From Bathynomus jamesi (taxonomy: Eukaryota > Arthropoda > Malacostraca > Isopoda > Cirolanidae): a stretch of DNA of 64,000 bases. The position numbers and the translations under genes were made by a program. Where the stretch lies: contig JAJOZX010000880.1 of NCBI GenBank assembly GCA_023014485.1, positions 815,501 to 879,500 of the forward strand, given 5' to 3'. The notes beneath the pieces were generated by a model. That model ran no database searches, was not told the DNA's origin, and saw only the letters and a list, made by a program, of their open reading frames with translations. Positions 1 to 9,699 of the stretch are shown one piece after another. Every line of letters begins with the position of its first letter. The first letter of the stretch is position 1.

Positions 1-438
1 ACATATGGTGCTACCTTGATGTTAAAAAAACTGCTCGATATGTTTACCACGAACTACTTCAACCTTTTTCAGTCTAGGACGGAACTCATCTATGACTTTA
101 TTGATTTGTTCTTATGATACCTCATCCCATTTTTTCCAGAAGAAGCTGTCGTAAATGAGTAACATTTCTTACTTTGACCCGATAAATTCTCTGTGACAAA
201 TTTTCCCAAAGGCCGTAATCGACAGGATTTAAATCAGGATTGTTTGGTGGCCAAATTTAATACCGCTACCTGGTATTCTTTTGATATCTCCTGTTTTATC
301 GATTTTCTTGAGAATCTTGTCCAAACCTCCTGCAGTCCATCCTATGTTTGGAAACTCTAACAATAATCTCTTTCGTCCATAATGTTTTTCAAGCCTATAC
401 TGTTTTATAAGAACTTGGTCCTCTGAAGTAAATGGCAT
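1..438 (-). pseudogene. mariner-like transposase, internally deleted
   Basis: Minus-strand coding begins at an ATG at 438 (MPFTSEDQVLIKQYRLEKHY), a helix-turn-helix start seen in mariner-related transposases. It runs to a KRIPGSG-type linker near 265. The catalytic core is missing: the sequence jumps directly, with a frame change, to the C-terminal block containing WPPNNPDLNPVDYG (about 205-245). That block carries the last catalytic region of the IS630/Tc1/mariner DDE domain (DLNPVDYxLW). The tail (RIYRVKVRNVTHLRQLL, then KVIDEFRPRL) continues to a stop near base 20. About 200 residues of the usual 340-350 are therefore absent, consistent with an internally deleted non-autonomous copy. Family assignment is by motif; terminal repeats were not identified. 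Confidence 0.5.
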
Positions 439-570
439 TTTATAAATAGGGCTGGGACTTAATACCTGAAAAAGAGGAGAACAAAATTTAAGTTGGTTTA
501 CATTAATTAAAATCGCTTTAATTATCAACTTGATAATTTCTTGATTTTTCTGGAATATTCGCCATAAATC

Positions 571-3446
571 AAGAGCGGGCGCGGCTAAAGAAGCGAACGA
601 ACTCAGGAGGGATTGAGGATTGCTTCTCTGAAAGTGGGAAGCATGACTGGTAGAGGAGGAGAGATTGCGGAACTGATGAGGAGGAGAAGAGTGGGTATAT
701 TGTGCGAGCAGGAAACCCGTTGGAAAGGTAATAAAGCAAAAGAGCTTGGAGAAGGATACAAACTGTTCTACAGTGGAGCATCAGGGAGGGGAAGAAACGG
801 TGTTGGAGTAATATTGTCGAAGGAAATGAAGGACGAGGTGGTAGAAGTAAACCGCAGAGGGGATAGAGTAATGGGTGTGAGATTGAATTATGGGGAGTAT
901 GTATTGAATATCATCAGCACATATGCACCACAGGTGGACTGCACAGATGAGGAGAAGGATGCTTTTTGGAGATTACTGGACGGGAAAGTGCAAGCTCTAG
1001 AAGAAAATGAGCGTGTGATTGTTGTTGGCGACCTCAACGGGCATGTGGGTAGGAATAATGAGGTAATTGAGAGAGTACATGGAGGTCAAGGATTTGGAGA
1101 GACAAACGCGGAAGGAGAAAGGATAATAGATTTCGCGGTTTCGTTCGATATGGCAGTGGTGAACACCTTTAATAAGAGGGTAGAGTATTTCATTACTTAT
1201 AAGAGTGGTGGGAGGGTATCTCAGATTGATTATATGTTGTACAGACAGACACAATTGAGGGAAGTGAAGAACTGCAAAATTATACCAGAGGATCATGTGT
1301 AAGGATGTGAAGCTCAAGGGGGTGGCAAAGGCACGTACGAAAGGAATTAAGAAAATAAAATGGTTCAAGCTAAAGGAGAAAGACTGTAAAAGCAGGTTTA
1401 ATGAAAATATTCTGAATGAGGTAATTATGGATGAAAGTGATGTGCAGCAATGGTGGCAACATAATGCTGATGTAATTAGAAAGTGGGGCAAGGAAATACT
1501 GGGAGAAACATCTGGCAAGATATGGGAAAATAAGAAAAACTGGTGGTGGAGCGGGGATGTATAGGAGAGCCTACAAAGGAAGAAAGCAGCAAAGAAGCTG
1601 TGGGAGGAAACGCAGCAAGATGACCATTGGGAAATGTATAGAGAGAGGAATAAGCAAGCGAAGAAAGCGATAGCTCAAGCAAGGGCCGAGGTTTACTAAA
1701 ATATGTATGAGGAATTGGAAACGCGAGAGGGACAAACGAAAATATATGGATTGGCCAAAACGCGAAATAAAGCAACAAAGGATATCAATAAAGTGAAACA
1801 GATCAAAAGAGCGGATGCAACAGTAATAAGAAAGGAAGAAGACATACAAACCAGATGGAGGGAATATTTCGAGTGGCTGCTGAATGAAGAAAATAACAGG
1901 ATATTCTGGGAGGACGGGCAACCAAATGAAGGGATGACGGGAAGAGTGGAGAGGAGTGAGGTGGTGAGGAAGTTGGCGAAGATGAAGAACGGTAATGCAG
2001 CTGGACCAGATAAGATACCTGCAGAGGCATGGAAGGCACTAGGAGAGGAAGGTATTGATTTACTGTGGGATCTGATGGAAAAGCTGTATGAACAGAAGGT
2101 GATTCCCGATGAGTGGCGTAGCAGTGTTGTGGTGCCAATCTATAAGGAGAAGGGGGATGTGTAGGATTGTAATAACTATAGAGGGATTAAGCTCGTGTCA
2201 CACACCATGAAGATATGGAAGCAGATCGTGGACTGAAGATTGAGAGATGAAGTTGACATAGCAGAGGAGCAGTTCGGATTCATGCCGGGTAGAGGAACCA
2301 TGGATGCAGTATTTGCCTTACGCCAAGTGATTGAGAGGTCCAGGGAGGGACAGAAACCGATGCATATGGTATTTTTAGATTTAGAGAAGGCTTACGACAG
2401 GGTCCCGAGACAGGAGGTGTGGAGAAGCCTTAAACAGAAGATGGTACCGGAAAAATATGTCAGACTGATACAGGAAATGTATAAAGATGTACATGCGACG
2501 GTTAGGAGCTGTCTGGGGGAGACGGACAGTTTTGAAGTAAGAGTTGGGTTGCATCAGGGATCTGCGCTTAGCCCGTTTCTCTTTAACATATTGATGGAAG
2601 TACTGACAGAGGGAGTGAGTGAGAGAGAGAGAGAGAGAGAGCGCCATGGAGTATGTTTTATGCAGACGATATAGCATTGTGTGCCGAGACAAAGGAGGAG
2701 ATGGAACAGAAGTTAGAGAGTTGGAGAGGAACGTTGGAAGATAGAGGGATGAAAATAAGCAGAAGGAAGACTGAATACTTACGGTGTGACTTATATGAGG
2801 ATCAAGAAGATGAGATGGTAATGAATGGAGAAGTGATTAAAAGAGTAGACCGATTTAAGTACTTGGGCTCGTTAATGGATGAGGAAGATGTGGAGAAAGA
2901 AACTAATAATAGAGTGCAAACTGGGTGGAAGAATTGGAGAGAAATGTCGGGTGTCTTGTGCGATAGAAAGGTGCCAGTGAAGTTGAAAGGAAAGGTATAT
3001 AAAACTGTGGTGAGACCAGCAATGTTGTATGGAACGGAGTCATTACCTATGAAGAAGACAAATGAGAACATAATGGATGTAGTAGAAATGAGGATGTTGC
3101 GATGGATGTGCGGTGTGACAAGAGAGGATAGGATCAGGAATGAGTATATCAGAAGAACTGTGAAGGTGGCAGAGGCATCAAACAAGATACAGGAGGCAAG
3201 AATGAGATGGTATGGGTACGTGATGAGGCGAGATGAAGATTATGTCGGACGTAGAATGATGGTGATGGAGTTGCTGGGTGGGCAAAGAAGAGGAAGACCG
3301 AAGAAGAGATGGAAGGATTGTGTTAGAGCGGACTTACGGGAGAAGAATTTGGAGGAGGATATGGTGTACGATAGACCAAGATGGATACGACTCACCTTAA
3401 ACAGCGACCCCCATATAAAAATGGGATTAGCTGAGGAAGAAGAAGA
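571..3446 (+). mobile_element. RTE-type LINE with 14-bp target-site duplication
   Basis: The element is bounded by perfect 14-bp direct repeats ATTCGCCATAAATC at 557-570 and 3447-3460, so both ends are defined. It ends in a short GAA microsatellite at about 3434-3446, as RTE-clade elements typically do instead of poly(A). The 2.88-kb size is slightly below the usual 3.2 kb. Removing the element joins 570 to 3461 as continuous AT-rich target DNA. The interior encodes one decayed endonuclease-reverse transcriptase polyprotein. Superfamily call: high confidence; clade call: good. Confidence 0.5.
613..3420 (+). pseudogene. RTE endonuclease/reverse transcriptase polyprotein
   Basis: This would make the target-primed reverse transcription enzyme of the RTE LINE. 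An apurinic-like endonuclease occupies 613-1300 (CEQETRWKG, NIISTYAPQ, VVGDLNGHVG). The RT lies at 1980-2700 (NAAGPDKIPAE, FGFMPGRGT, FLDLEKAYDRVP, HQGSALSPFLF, FYADDIALC) and is followed by a C-terminal segment to about 3400 (MLRWMCGVTREDRIRNEY, RRGRPKKRWKDCV). The YADD catalytic box is intact. Breaks: the normal ATG is TTG at 613; there are a frameshift near 1300 and stops near 1562, 1698, 2162 and 2235; a GA microsatellite at 2617-2641 has expanded inside the RT just before the YADD box and shifts the frame. It is non-functional as read. Confidence 0.5.
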
Positions 3447-3655
3447 ATTCGCCATAAATCCAATTTCTCAGCTAAAATGCTAAAAGATGGCATACAAACC
3501 ATAAAATTACCTAGTATTAACATACTAAAATTTCATGGTTCTATGTACCGTATTTGCCGAGATATGAGGGATTTAAAAGGTTTCCCTTTTTTTTGCCGAC
3601 CCGATATATATGGGCCTTGTGAAGTGCTTGAGTTTACTTTTTGCAACCAGTTGAT

Positions 3656-4295
3656 CACTAGCGGATTTACGGGGGGGCATCACGGGGCTGCCCCCCTTTG
3701 GTCAATTTAGCACCCCTTTTCGTTACTCTTGGCGCCCTTTCCAAATGCCTTATTTTTATAATAAATTTTTTAATTTCTAAAAGCAAAAAGTATACTTTTT
3801 TAAATTATAAAAATAACACCATCCTTGTAAATACCTAGCAACTTACCTTTCAATTTTATTTTTAGAAACTCTGTATAAAAATATTTTCCTTCGTATACTC
3901 GATTAAATTATGCTTTCCAGCTTGGCATATTTATTTATTAATGGTTGTAAGCATTTGTAGACACAAGGTTAATGTGCGTGTAAACCCTTTGCGTAGTATT
4001 CACATTCATGATCTTCCTCTCTCTGAATGACTGATTCAGGTAATACTTTGAACGGATGGATTAGATAACGTCATTCAAATTAGTTCCACTATTTACTACC
4101 AGAAACCTGGTCTTTAACTTCATTTCAGTAAACGCTATAACTTTGCCCGCTGGTGCTTGAAGGGTTTATTAACGTATGTATTTTTAATTCCAGTGTATGT
4201 AATTATATTTATATATAATTAAACATTATTTTGGTGCAATTTTTACATATGTAAAGGTCCGCCCCCACCTTTCGAAAATCCTAGATCTGCTACTG
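3656..4295. mobile_element. hAT-type MITE, 640 bp
   Basis: The ends CACTAGCGGATTTACG and (inverted) CAGTAGCAGATCTAGG form imperfect terminal inverted repeats. They are flanked by an 8-bp duplication CAGT[T/C]GAT at 3648-3655 and 4296-4303, with one mismatch. An 8-bp TSD and CA-G termini fit hAT. The interior is AT-rich with no coding capacity, apart from G/C runs (GGGGGGG near 3670, CCCCCAC near 4263) at the subterminal positions. Confidence 0.5.
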
Positions 4296-4303
4296 CAGTC
4301 GAT

Positions 4304-4620
4304 TAATTCAGTTTCATCATTGTTTTTTATTTCACTTAATTTAGAAATACTTGTGATAACAAGCATCATTGCCTCAGGATAAGGGACAAATTTACATTTA
4401 AACTGGGTTTAACATATTCACTTTCATATTCCGAACCAACTAACTTTCAGGCTAGGTATTTAGAGTGTCAGTGAGGTCATGCTTATAGGAAGTATTACTT
4501 GTATATATTGTTGGTGTAACTGTAAGTTTTGTGGTGTTTATAGAGGCTTTGTGATGGGTTTGCGTTTATTTTTTGTGAATAACTCTAAAACTGTAAACAA
4601 ATAAGGATAAATTTCGGTAC
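4304..4620. other. AT-rich spacer without recognised content
   Basis: I see no conserved coding frame, terminal repeat or RNA gene in these ~320 bases between the hAT MITE and the first fold-back element. Confidence 0.5.
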
Positions 4621-5243
4621 GGTTATTATGTATTTTATCACACTCAGTCATTTTACACACCAAAATACATTTTTCTAGTAGTATTTGATGTGATTTGTTC
4701 AAATATGACCTCCATTTCCGTCGGAAATGAGATCCAACAAAGTTATAGTACTTTGAAGTTTGGCTCATTTTCAAGGGAAATGGAAGTCAAAATCTAAGCA
4801 AAACACATCAAATATTACTAGAAAAATGTATTTTGGTATTAATTAACCTAACCTAACCTAACATAACATTACCTAACCTAACCATGGCTAAACGGGCCTA
4901 ACCCTGGCTAAACGGGCCTAGAGTATTATCTTATTATGGATTAGGTGGTGGATACAGATGAGAGCTCGTTTAGCCAGGGTTAGGCTCGTTTAGCCACGGT
5001 TAGGTAAGGTTAGGTTAGGTTAATTAATACCAAAATACATTTTTCTAGTAATATTTGATGTGTTTTGCTTAGATTTTGACTTCCATTTCCCTTGAAAATG
5101 AGCCAAACTTCAAAGTACTATAACTTTGTTGGATTTCATTTCCGACGGAAATGGAGGTCATATTTGAACAAATCGCATCAAATACTACTAGAAAAATGTA
5201 TTTTGGTGTGTAAAATGACAGTGTGATAAAATACATAATAACC
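4621..5243. repeat. fold-back element with CCTAA/TTAGG-rich inner arms
   Basis: Two arms of about 300 and 280 bp are inverted copies (4621-4920 and about 4964-5243), separated by a ~43-base loop. Outer arm sequence such as ATACATTTTTCTAGTA recurs in inverse orientation. The inner parts carry CCTAA tandem motifs (4846-4882) opposed by GGTTAGGTTAGG (4998-5022), plus a repeated GGCTAAACGGGCCTA. There is no coding capacity. It looks like a non-autonomous fold-back or long-TIR MITE; no clear TSD was found. Confidence 0.5.
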
Positions 5244-5246
5244 TTC

Positions 5247-5641
5247 GGTACTTGTGGGTTATCTGTCGCCACTTTTTAATATTTTTTTTATTTAGTTATT
5301 TTTATATATTAAGAGAAGAGGATTCTTTATACTGTACTGCATTGACGATTGGTTAGGTTAAGTCGTGCTAGTTTGGTTAAATACCATTTTATTTAACCAA
5401 ACTAGCACGACTTAACCTAACCAATCATCAATGCCGTACAGTATAAAGAATCCTCTTTCTTAATATATAAAAATAACTAAATAAAAAAAATATTAAAAAG
5501 TTTTTTATTTAACCAAACTAGCACGACTTAACCTAACTAATCATCAATGCCGTACAGTATAAAGAATCCTCTTCTCTTAATATATAAAAATAAATAAATA
5601 AAAAAATATTAAAAAGTGGCGACAGATAACTCACAAGTACC
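5247..5641. repeat. fold-back element with duplicated right arm
   Basis: The left arm (5247-5391) is inverted-complementary to two consecutive right arms, 5396-5500 and 5505-5641. The outer end GGTACTTGTG at 5247 pairs only with the second right arm, ending near 5641. The arms share the block GATTGGTTAGGTTAAGT (5347-5363, inverse 5410-5426 and 5526-5542) with other hairpins in the window. Each arm copy also holds an AT tract (TTAATATATAAAAATA). Confidence 0.5.
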
Positions 5642-5649
5642 TAAATTTC

Positions 5650-5785
5650 ATCTTACACGAAAGTACTTATATTTGTACTTGACAATTAAGTACTTGGAAT
5701 TACTTGACCAAATTTTCTACATTAAGTACTTGTACTTACTTTCTCAAATTCCTGAAGTACTTGTACTTGAGAAAAAGTACTTGAA
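5650..5785. repeat. AAGTACTTG short repeat cluster
   Basis: About six to eight interspersed copies of AAGTACTTG or GTACTTG occur in 130 bases. The core AAGTACTT is itself a palindrome, so the tract can pair with itself in many registers. Non-coding; likely the subterminal part of a small DNA transposon, but this is not proven. Confidence 0.5.
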
Positions 5786-5803
5786 CCCAAGCGTGATGCG
5801 TAA

Positions 5804-5922
5804 TACACTTTATTGATGTGAGAAGGCTAGGCCAGATTAAATTTACGTAGTACAAAATTATTCTTAAAGAATTTTGTACATGCGTAAATTTAATCTAGCC
5901 TCCTCACATCAATAAAATGTGT
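5804..5922. repeat. 119-bp perfect-type hairpin
   Basis: The left arm (5804-5862, containing ATTGATGTGAG and AAATTTACG) and the right arm (5870-5922) are reverse complements with few mismatches around a loop of about 7 bases. Non-coding fold-back repeat. Confidence 0.5.
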
Positions 5923-6258
5923 TTTTTAATATAAACAATGTTCTGCATTTATGAAATGCCTTTGATTGTGCAGAGACGTTGTTCGTTTACAGAAATGCAG
6001 CGATTTTTCTGGAGTCATCACCAGAACTGGCTCCAGCCAAATTCAGGGTATTATTATAGTATTACACCTGTCTAACGTCCAGCAATTATTATATGTTCAT
6101 TAAGTAGATTTTTTAATTCTAAGACTTCTTCTATAGCGTTTCCATCGCAAATGCTTCGTTTTTGAGATATAAATAAATGAAAACTGTAGCATCCCAAATT
6201 ATTTAATAGCATTAGCTTTGTTGGTAAATTTATAGTATTACATCCGTCTCCCTTTGGA

Positions 6259-6453
6259 GGTGGAATTTGTTTTTCCTATGGTTTTTGATGTGTTTTGAAC
6301 GAATCGGACCTTCAAAGCCGTTGGAAATGACTCGTTTTTGACATAACCCCCCTCCCCCCAGCCGGCAATCGAAAAAGAGTCATTTCCAACGGTTTTGAAG
6401 GTCAGATTCGTTCAAAACACACCAAAAACCATAGGAAAAACATACATTTCACC
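6259..6453. repeat. inner hairpin with extra half-copy
   Basis: The left arm (6259-6336; TTTTCCTATGGTTTTTGATG) and the right arm (6370-6453) are inverted repeats around a CCCCCCTCCCCCCAG loop at 6346-6361. Another copy of the right arm end (AAAAACCATAGGAAAAACAT) follows at about 6511-6535 as a direct repeat. Confidence 0.5.
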
Positions 6454-6565
6454 TTCAAAATTGACCTTAACCTAAAAGAAAAACAGGAATGTTCATTTAA
6501 AACATATCAAAAACCATAGGAAAAACATAAATTTCACCTTCAAAATTGACCTGACCTAACCTAAA

Positions 6566-6690
6566 TCACTTAGTCTTGTAGGCAGCCCAGGAATCACTAT
6601 AAATCACAGAGCCAGGCCTAATGTACTTCTGAATGAGTGGAATGAGTGTTCCATTCCAGTACGAAAGTAATTCAAATTTGAAATGGATGG
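6566..6690 (-). pseudogene. Merlin (ISXO2-like) transposase C-terminal fragment
   Basis: The minus frame reads [18 protein letters not shown] then [17 protein letters not shown] and a stop. This matches the ISXO2/IS1595-type DDE transposase block (P.I...I.PGS.IYSD.W.AY), where the D of YSD is a catalytic acid. In eukaryotes this domain belongs to Merlin DNA transposons. A matching N-terminal zinc ribbon lies on the same strand at 8655-8846, so the two may be ends of one element. The intervening catalytic part is absent. Upstream reading frames run into the minisatellite and are not part of the gene. Confidence 0.5.
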
Positions 6691-6713
6691 AGCGCAGTGA
6701 TTGGGCAGACATG

Positions 6714-7850
6714 TAACGAACACACAAACGAATGTACGAACACACAAACGAATGTACGAACACACAAACGAACGTACGAACACACAAACGAACGTACGAA
6801 CACACAAACGAACGTACGAACACACAAACGAACGTACGAACACACAAACGAACGTACGAACACACACAAACAAACGTACGAACACACACAATGAACGTAC
6901 GAACACACAAACGAACGTACGAACACACAAACGAACGTACGAACACACGTACGAACACACGTACGAACACACACACACGAACGTACGAACACACACACAC
7001 ACGAACGTACGAACACACACACACACACGAACGTACGAACACACACACACACGAACGTACGAACACACACACACACACACACGAACGTACGAACACACAC
7101 ACACACACGAACGTACGAACACACACACGAACGTACGAACACACACACGAACGTACGAACACACACACACACACACGAACGTACAAACACACACACACAC
7201 GAACGTACAAACACACACACACACACGAACGTACAAACACACACACACACGAACGTACAAACACACACACACACACGAACGTACAAACACACACACACAC
7301 ACGAACGTACAAAACACACACACACACGAACGTACAAACACACACACACACACGAACGTAAAAACACACACACACACGAACGTACAAACACACACACACA
7401 CATGAATGTACAAACACACACACACACACGAACGTACAAACACACACACACACGAACGTACAAACACACACACACACACGAACGTACAAACACACACACA
7501 CACACGAACGTACAAACACACACACACGAACGTACAAACACACACACACACACGAACGTACACACACACACACACACACGAACGTACACACACACACACA
7601 CGAACGTACAAACACACACACACACAAACACACACACACACGAACGTACACACACACACACGAACGTACAAACACACACACACGAACGTACAAACACACA
7701 CACACGAACGTACAAACACACACACACACGAACGAACGTACACACACACACACACACGAACGTACAAACACACACACACACACACGAACGTACAAACACA
7801 CACACACGAACGTACAAACACACACACACACACACGAACGTACAAACACC
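6714..7850. repeat. CA-rich minisatellite with motif gradient
   Basis: About 50 units of roughly 20-30 bp are present. From 6714 to ~6950 the unit is near ACACACAAACGAACGTACGA. From ~6960 to ~7165 the CA run lengthens but the unit keeps CGAACGTACGAA. From ~7165 to 7850 the unit becomes (CA)5-8 CGAACGTACAAA. Unit length changes mainly by 2-bp CA steps. Because the unit lacks stops in several frames, long Thr/His-rich and Cys/Val-rich reading frames cover both strands; these are compositional artefacts, not genes. Confidence 0.5.
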
Positions 7851-8049
7851 AAAAAGACGTTTATATCTCGAAAATGAAGCATTTGCGACGGAAATGCTAT
7901 AGAAGAAAAGTGTCTTAGAATTAAAAAATCTACCTAATGAATATATAATAATTGCTGGATGTTAGACGGGTGTAATACTATAATAATACTGCTTTGTTTT
8001 GATGAATCATTTTTGTTGATTTCTTATGAGAAAACATGGCTGGAATGCC

Positions 8050-8455
8050 TCATTAGGTCAACTGTATGCCCTTGATGATTGGTTAGGTTAAGTCATGATA
8101 TTTTCGTTAGTCTAAATGAAAATATCACAACGTAACAACCAATCATCAAGGGTGTACAGTTGACAGTAATTATTTGTTTCTTGACCCAGTCTCTCTTTAT
8201 AATGAGAGCAAACTTTTCTGGTCAATTTTGAGGTGCTCTGCACGAATCTACCATCCGTTTCCTGTGCAAATGCATAGTTTTCGAGATATCATCATCTTTA
8301 AAACCACATTTGCACAGGAAATGGATGGCAGTTTCGTACAAAAAACCTCAAAATTAACCAGAAAAGTTTGCACTCATCATTTTCGTTTAAACTAACGAAT
8401 TTAAACGAAAATATCATGACTTAACCTAACCACTCATTTAGGGTGTATAGTTGAC
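8050..8455. repeat. fold-back element downstream of Merlin zinc ribbon
   Basis: The outer segments 8055-8150 and 8400-8455 (TCAACTGTATGCCC, GATTGGTTAGGTTAAGT and inverses) and the inner segments 8203-8285 and 8305-8370 (AAACTTTTCTGGT ... TTTCCTGTGCAAATG) form a nested hairpin. A truncated, single-arm copy of the same sequence occurs at 25990-26160, again just after a Merlin zinc ribbon. Non-coding. Confidence 0.5.
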
Positions 8456-8654
8456 CTAACTGGTGTCACATACTGAACTGTCTGCAAAACATTAGGACCA
8501 ATCAATTTGTGATGCGTGATCTTTACGGGGGCTCCGCCCCCATACCCCTGAGACCTAAATTATACAAATGATAATGTAATAACATGTGCCAACCTTGCAT
8601 GGGTAGTCTGCTAAATTTCGCGTGCCCTTAAACTGAAATGACACACGTTTATTT

Positions 8655-8846
8655 TTAGGATTTTTTTTTATGGCATCTGAAGACCTTCTGGTCTCTTCTT
8701 GAAATACAAGCACTATTGCATTTATGGCAGGTCACAGATGTCTTAATTATTCTGTGATTGAAAAAAAGGTCTAAACTCTTGTCTTCATCGAGGGCAATAT
8801 GGTGGATCACGTCTTCAAAATCAAATATGCATAAATGACACGTCAT
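8655..8846 (-). pseudogene. Merlin (ISXO2-like) transposase N-terminal zinc ribbon
   Basis: The 63-residue minus frame starts MTCHLCIFDFEDVIHH and contains VTCHKCNSACISRRDQKVFR then CHKKKS. This gives a CxxC ... C-x-(K) zinc ribbon like the one that precedes the ISXO2-type catalytic domain. A homologous reading (CSCDFNFENSICHV..DEDKGLDVF, TCPKCDSECLIRKGQKIFR) is on the plus strand at 25805-25970. The downstream catalytic domain is missing locally; a C-terminal fragment lies at 6566-6690. The GGGGGCTCCGCCCCC palindrome at 8527-8541 lies in the spacer after it. Confidence 0.5.
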
Positions 8847-8974
8847 ACTTCGTCACAAAAAAACCAAACTGAACAGACAAACCATTGCTAAAAATGATTT
8901 ACTTGTAAAACAGGATAAATTGAATTACGCAGTAGTAGTCAGAATCATCAAAAATAAGAAATATTCACCAAATA

Positions 8975-9039
8975 GTCAATATATATATATATAAATAATT
9001 ATATATATATATATATATTATATATATATATATATATAT
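8975..9039. repeat. (TA)n microsatellite
   Basis: An almost pure TA/AT dinucleotide run directly abuts the CCCC-start retroposon copy at 9040; TA repeats also follow that copy's A-tail at 9309-9319. Confidence 0.5.
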
Positions 9040-9308
9040 CCCCGCAAGGGGGTTCTAAGCTCGTGCTCGTTTGTACGTGCTTGTTCCTGGAGGTTTCACG
9101 TGCACCCTCCCGGCCCTAGCACCCAAGGATGATGGGGCTCGACCCTGCAGTCCTTGTCATCCTTGGTCTTTTTCCACTTCGACTGTCCCCTCCACCCTTT
9201 CTTTTTCCTCTGTCTTTCCTCTCCCTTTTTCTTTGTTTTTCCGCTGAGATATGCCCTTTTAAATAGAGGCGAATCGGTTCTTCCTGAACTTAAAAAAAAA
9301 AAAAAAAA
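9040..9308 (+). mobile_element. short poly(A) retroposon flanked by (TA)n, copy 1
   Basis: This 269-bp unit starts CCCCGCAAGGGGGTTCTAAG and ends in a ~17-base A run. A second copy lies on the opposite strand at 39333-39609. Both copies end at the same points and both are flanked on each side by TA repeats. There is no coding capacity. An A-tail at one constant end indicates a SINE or a LINE 3' end. A GGCTCGACCCT string (about 9147) resembles a pol III B box, but its position is not typical, so the class is unresolved. Confidence 0.5.
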
Positions 9309-9699
9309 TATATATATATGAAAAAACACCAAAAATAGGAAATATATTTTAATAAAAAACGCATTTTATACAAATTTGCACAAGATAATATATATATTTT
9401 ATTATTCAGTTTTGATTGGTTATTCAATAATATTGCTGTTATAGCTGGGTGTGACTGGGTCAAAAAACGAATAATAACTTTATTTTGTAATTGTTAAATA
9501 ATTTGGGATGACAAAATAGGATATCACCCTGATACCAATACCCATTTTAGCACCGATATTGATACTCTGAATAGGCCAATACGTAGCTGATATTGATACT
9601 ACTACAAAATATTTTGAAATTAAAAAATTACTCATGATAAAGTCTGATTCTCAAAGTGAGCTGTTCATGTTTAACCTCTCACCTTGAAACAGTTGACAG
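9309..9699. other. AT-rich spacer
   Basis: No coding or terminal repeat was recognised. A short run of GATATTGATAC/GATACCAATACC-type repeats lies at 9528-9605 and resembles subterminal repeats of hAT MITEs, without visible ends. Confidence 0.5.

Larger units (their letters stand above)
6048..7990. repeat. outer inverted arms enclosing hairpin, Merlin tail and minisatellite
   Basis: The left arm 6048-6172 (GTATTACACCTGTCTAACG ... GCGTTTCCATCGCAAATGC) is repeated inverted at 7860-7990 (GCATTTGCGACGGAAATGC ... GTTAGACGGGTGTAATAC). They enclose, in order, an inner hairpin (6259-6453), a Merlin transposase tail (6566-6690) and the CA-rich minisatellite (6714-7850). A second partial copy of the arm end (TATTACATCCGTCTCC) lies at 6235-6252. 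The arrangement suggests one fold-back transposon loaded with secondary repeats. Confidence 0.5.

Noticed and set aside
4846..5022. A true interstitial telomere
   Set aside because: Only a few CCTAA units in each arm, mirror-arranged within a fold-back element; better described as telomere-like motif in a transposon.
6714..7850. CRISPR array
   Set aside because: Units are contiguous tandem repeats without unique spacers, in eukaryotic transposon-rich DNA with no cas genes.
6566..7882. Very long minus-strand frames rich in Cys/Val/Arg/Ser (over 400 codons) as a cysteine-rich secreted protein
   Set aside because: They are read through the CA-rich minisatellite, occur in all three frames, and show no conserved start, signal peptide or unit independent of the DNA repeat.
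6701..7918. Plus-strand Thr/His/Arg repeats as antifreeze-like or structural protein
   Set aside because: Same minisatellite artefact; the 'protein' is simply the translation of (ACACACGAACGT)n in stop-free frames.
8527..8541. GGGGGCTCCGCCCCC as a transcription terminator
   Set aside because: Rho-independent terminators are bacterial; here it is an isolated palindrome in the spacer after a Merlin fragment.
9096..9332. Lys/Arg-rich frame in the poly(A) retroposon
   Set aside because: It spans the A-tail and pyrimidine-rich body of a non-coding retroposon; the second copy does not preserve it.
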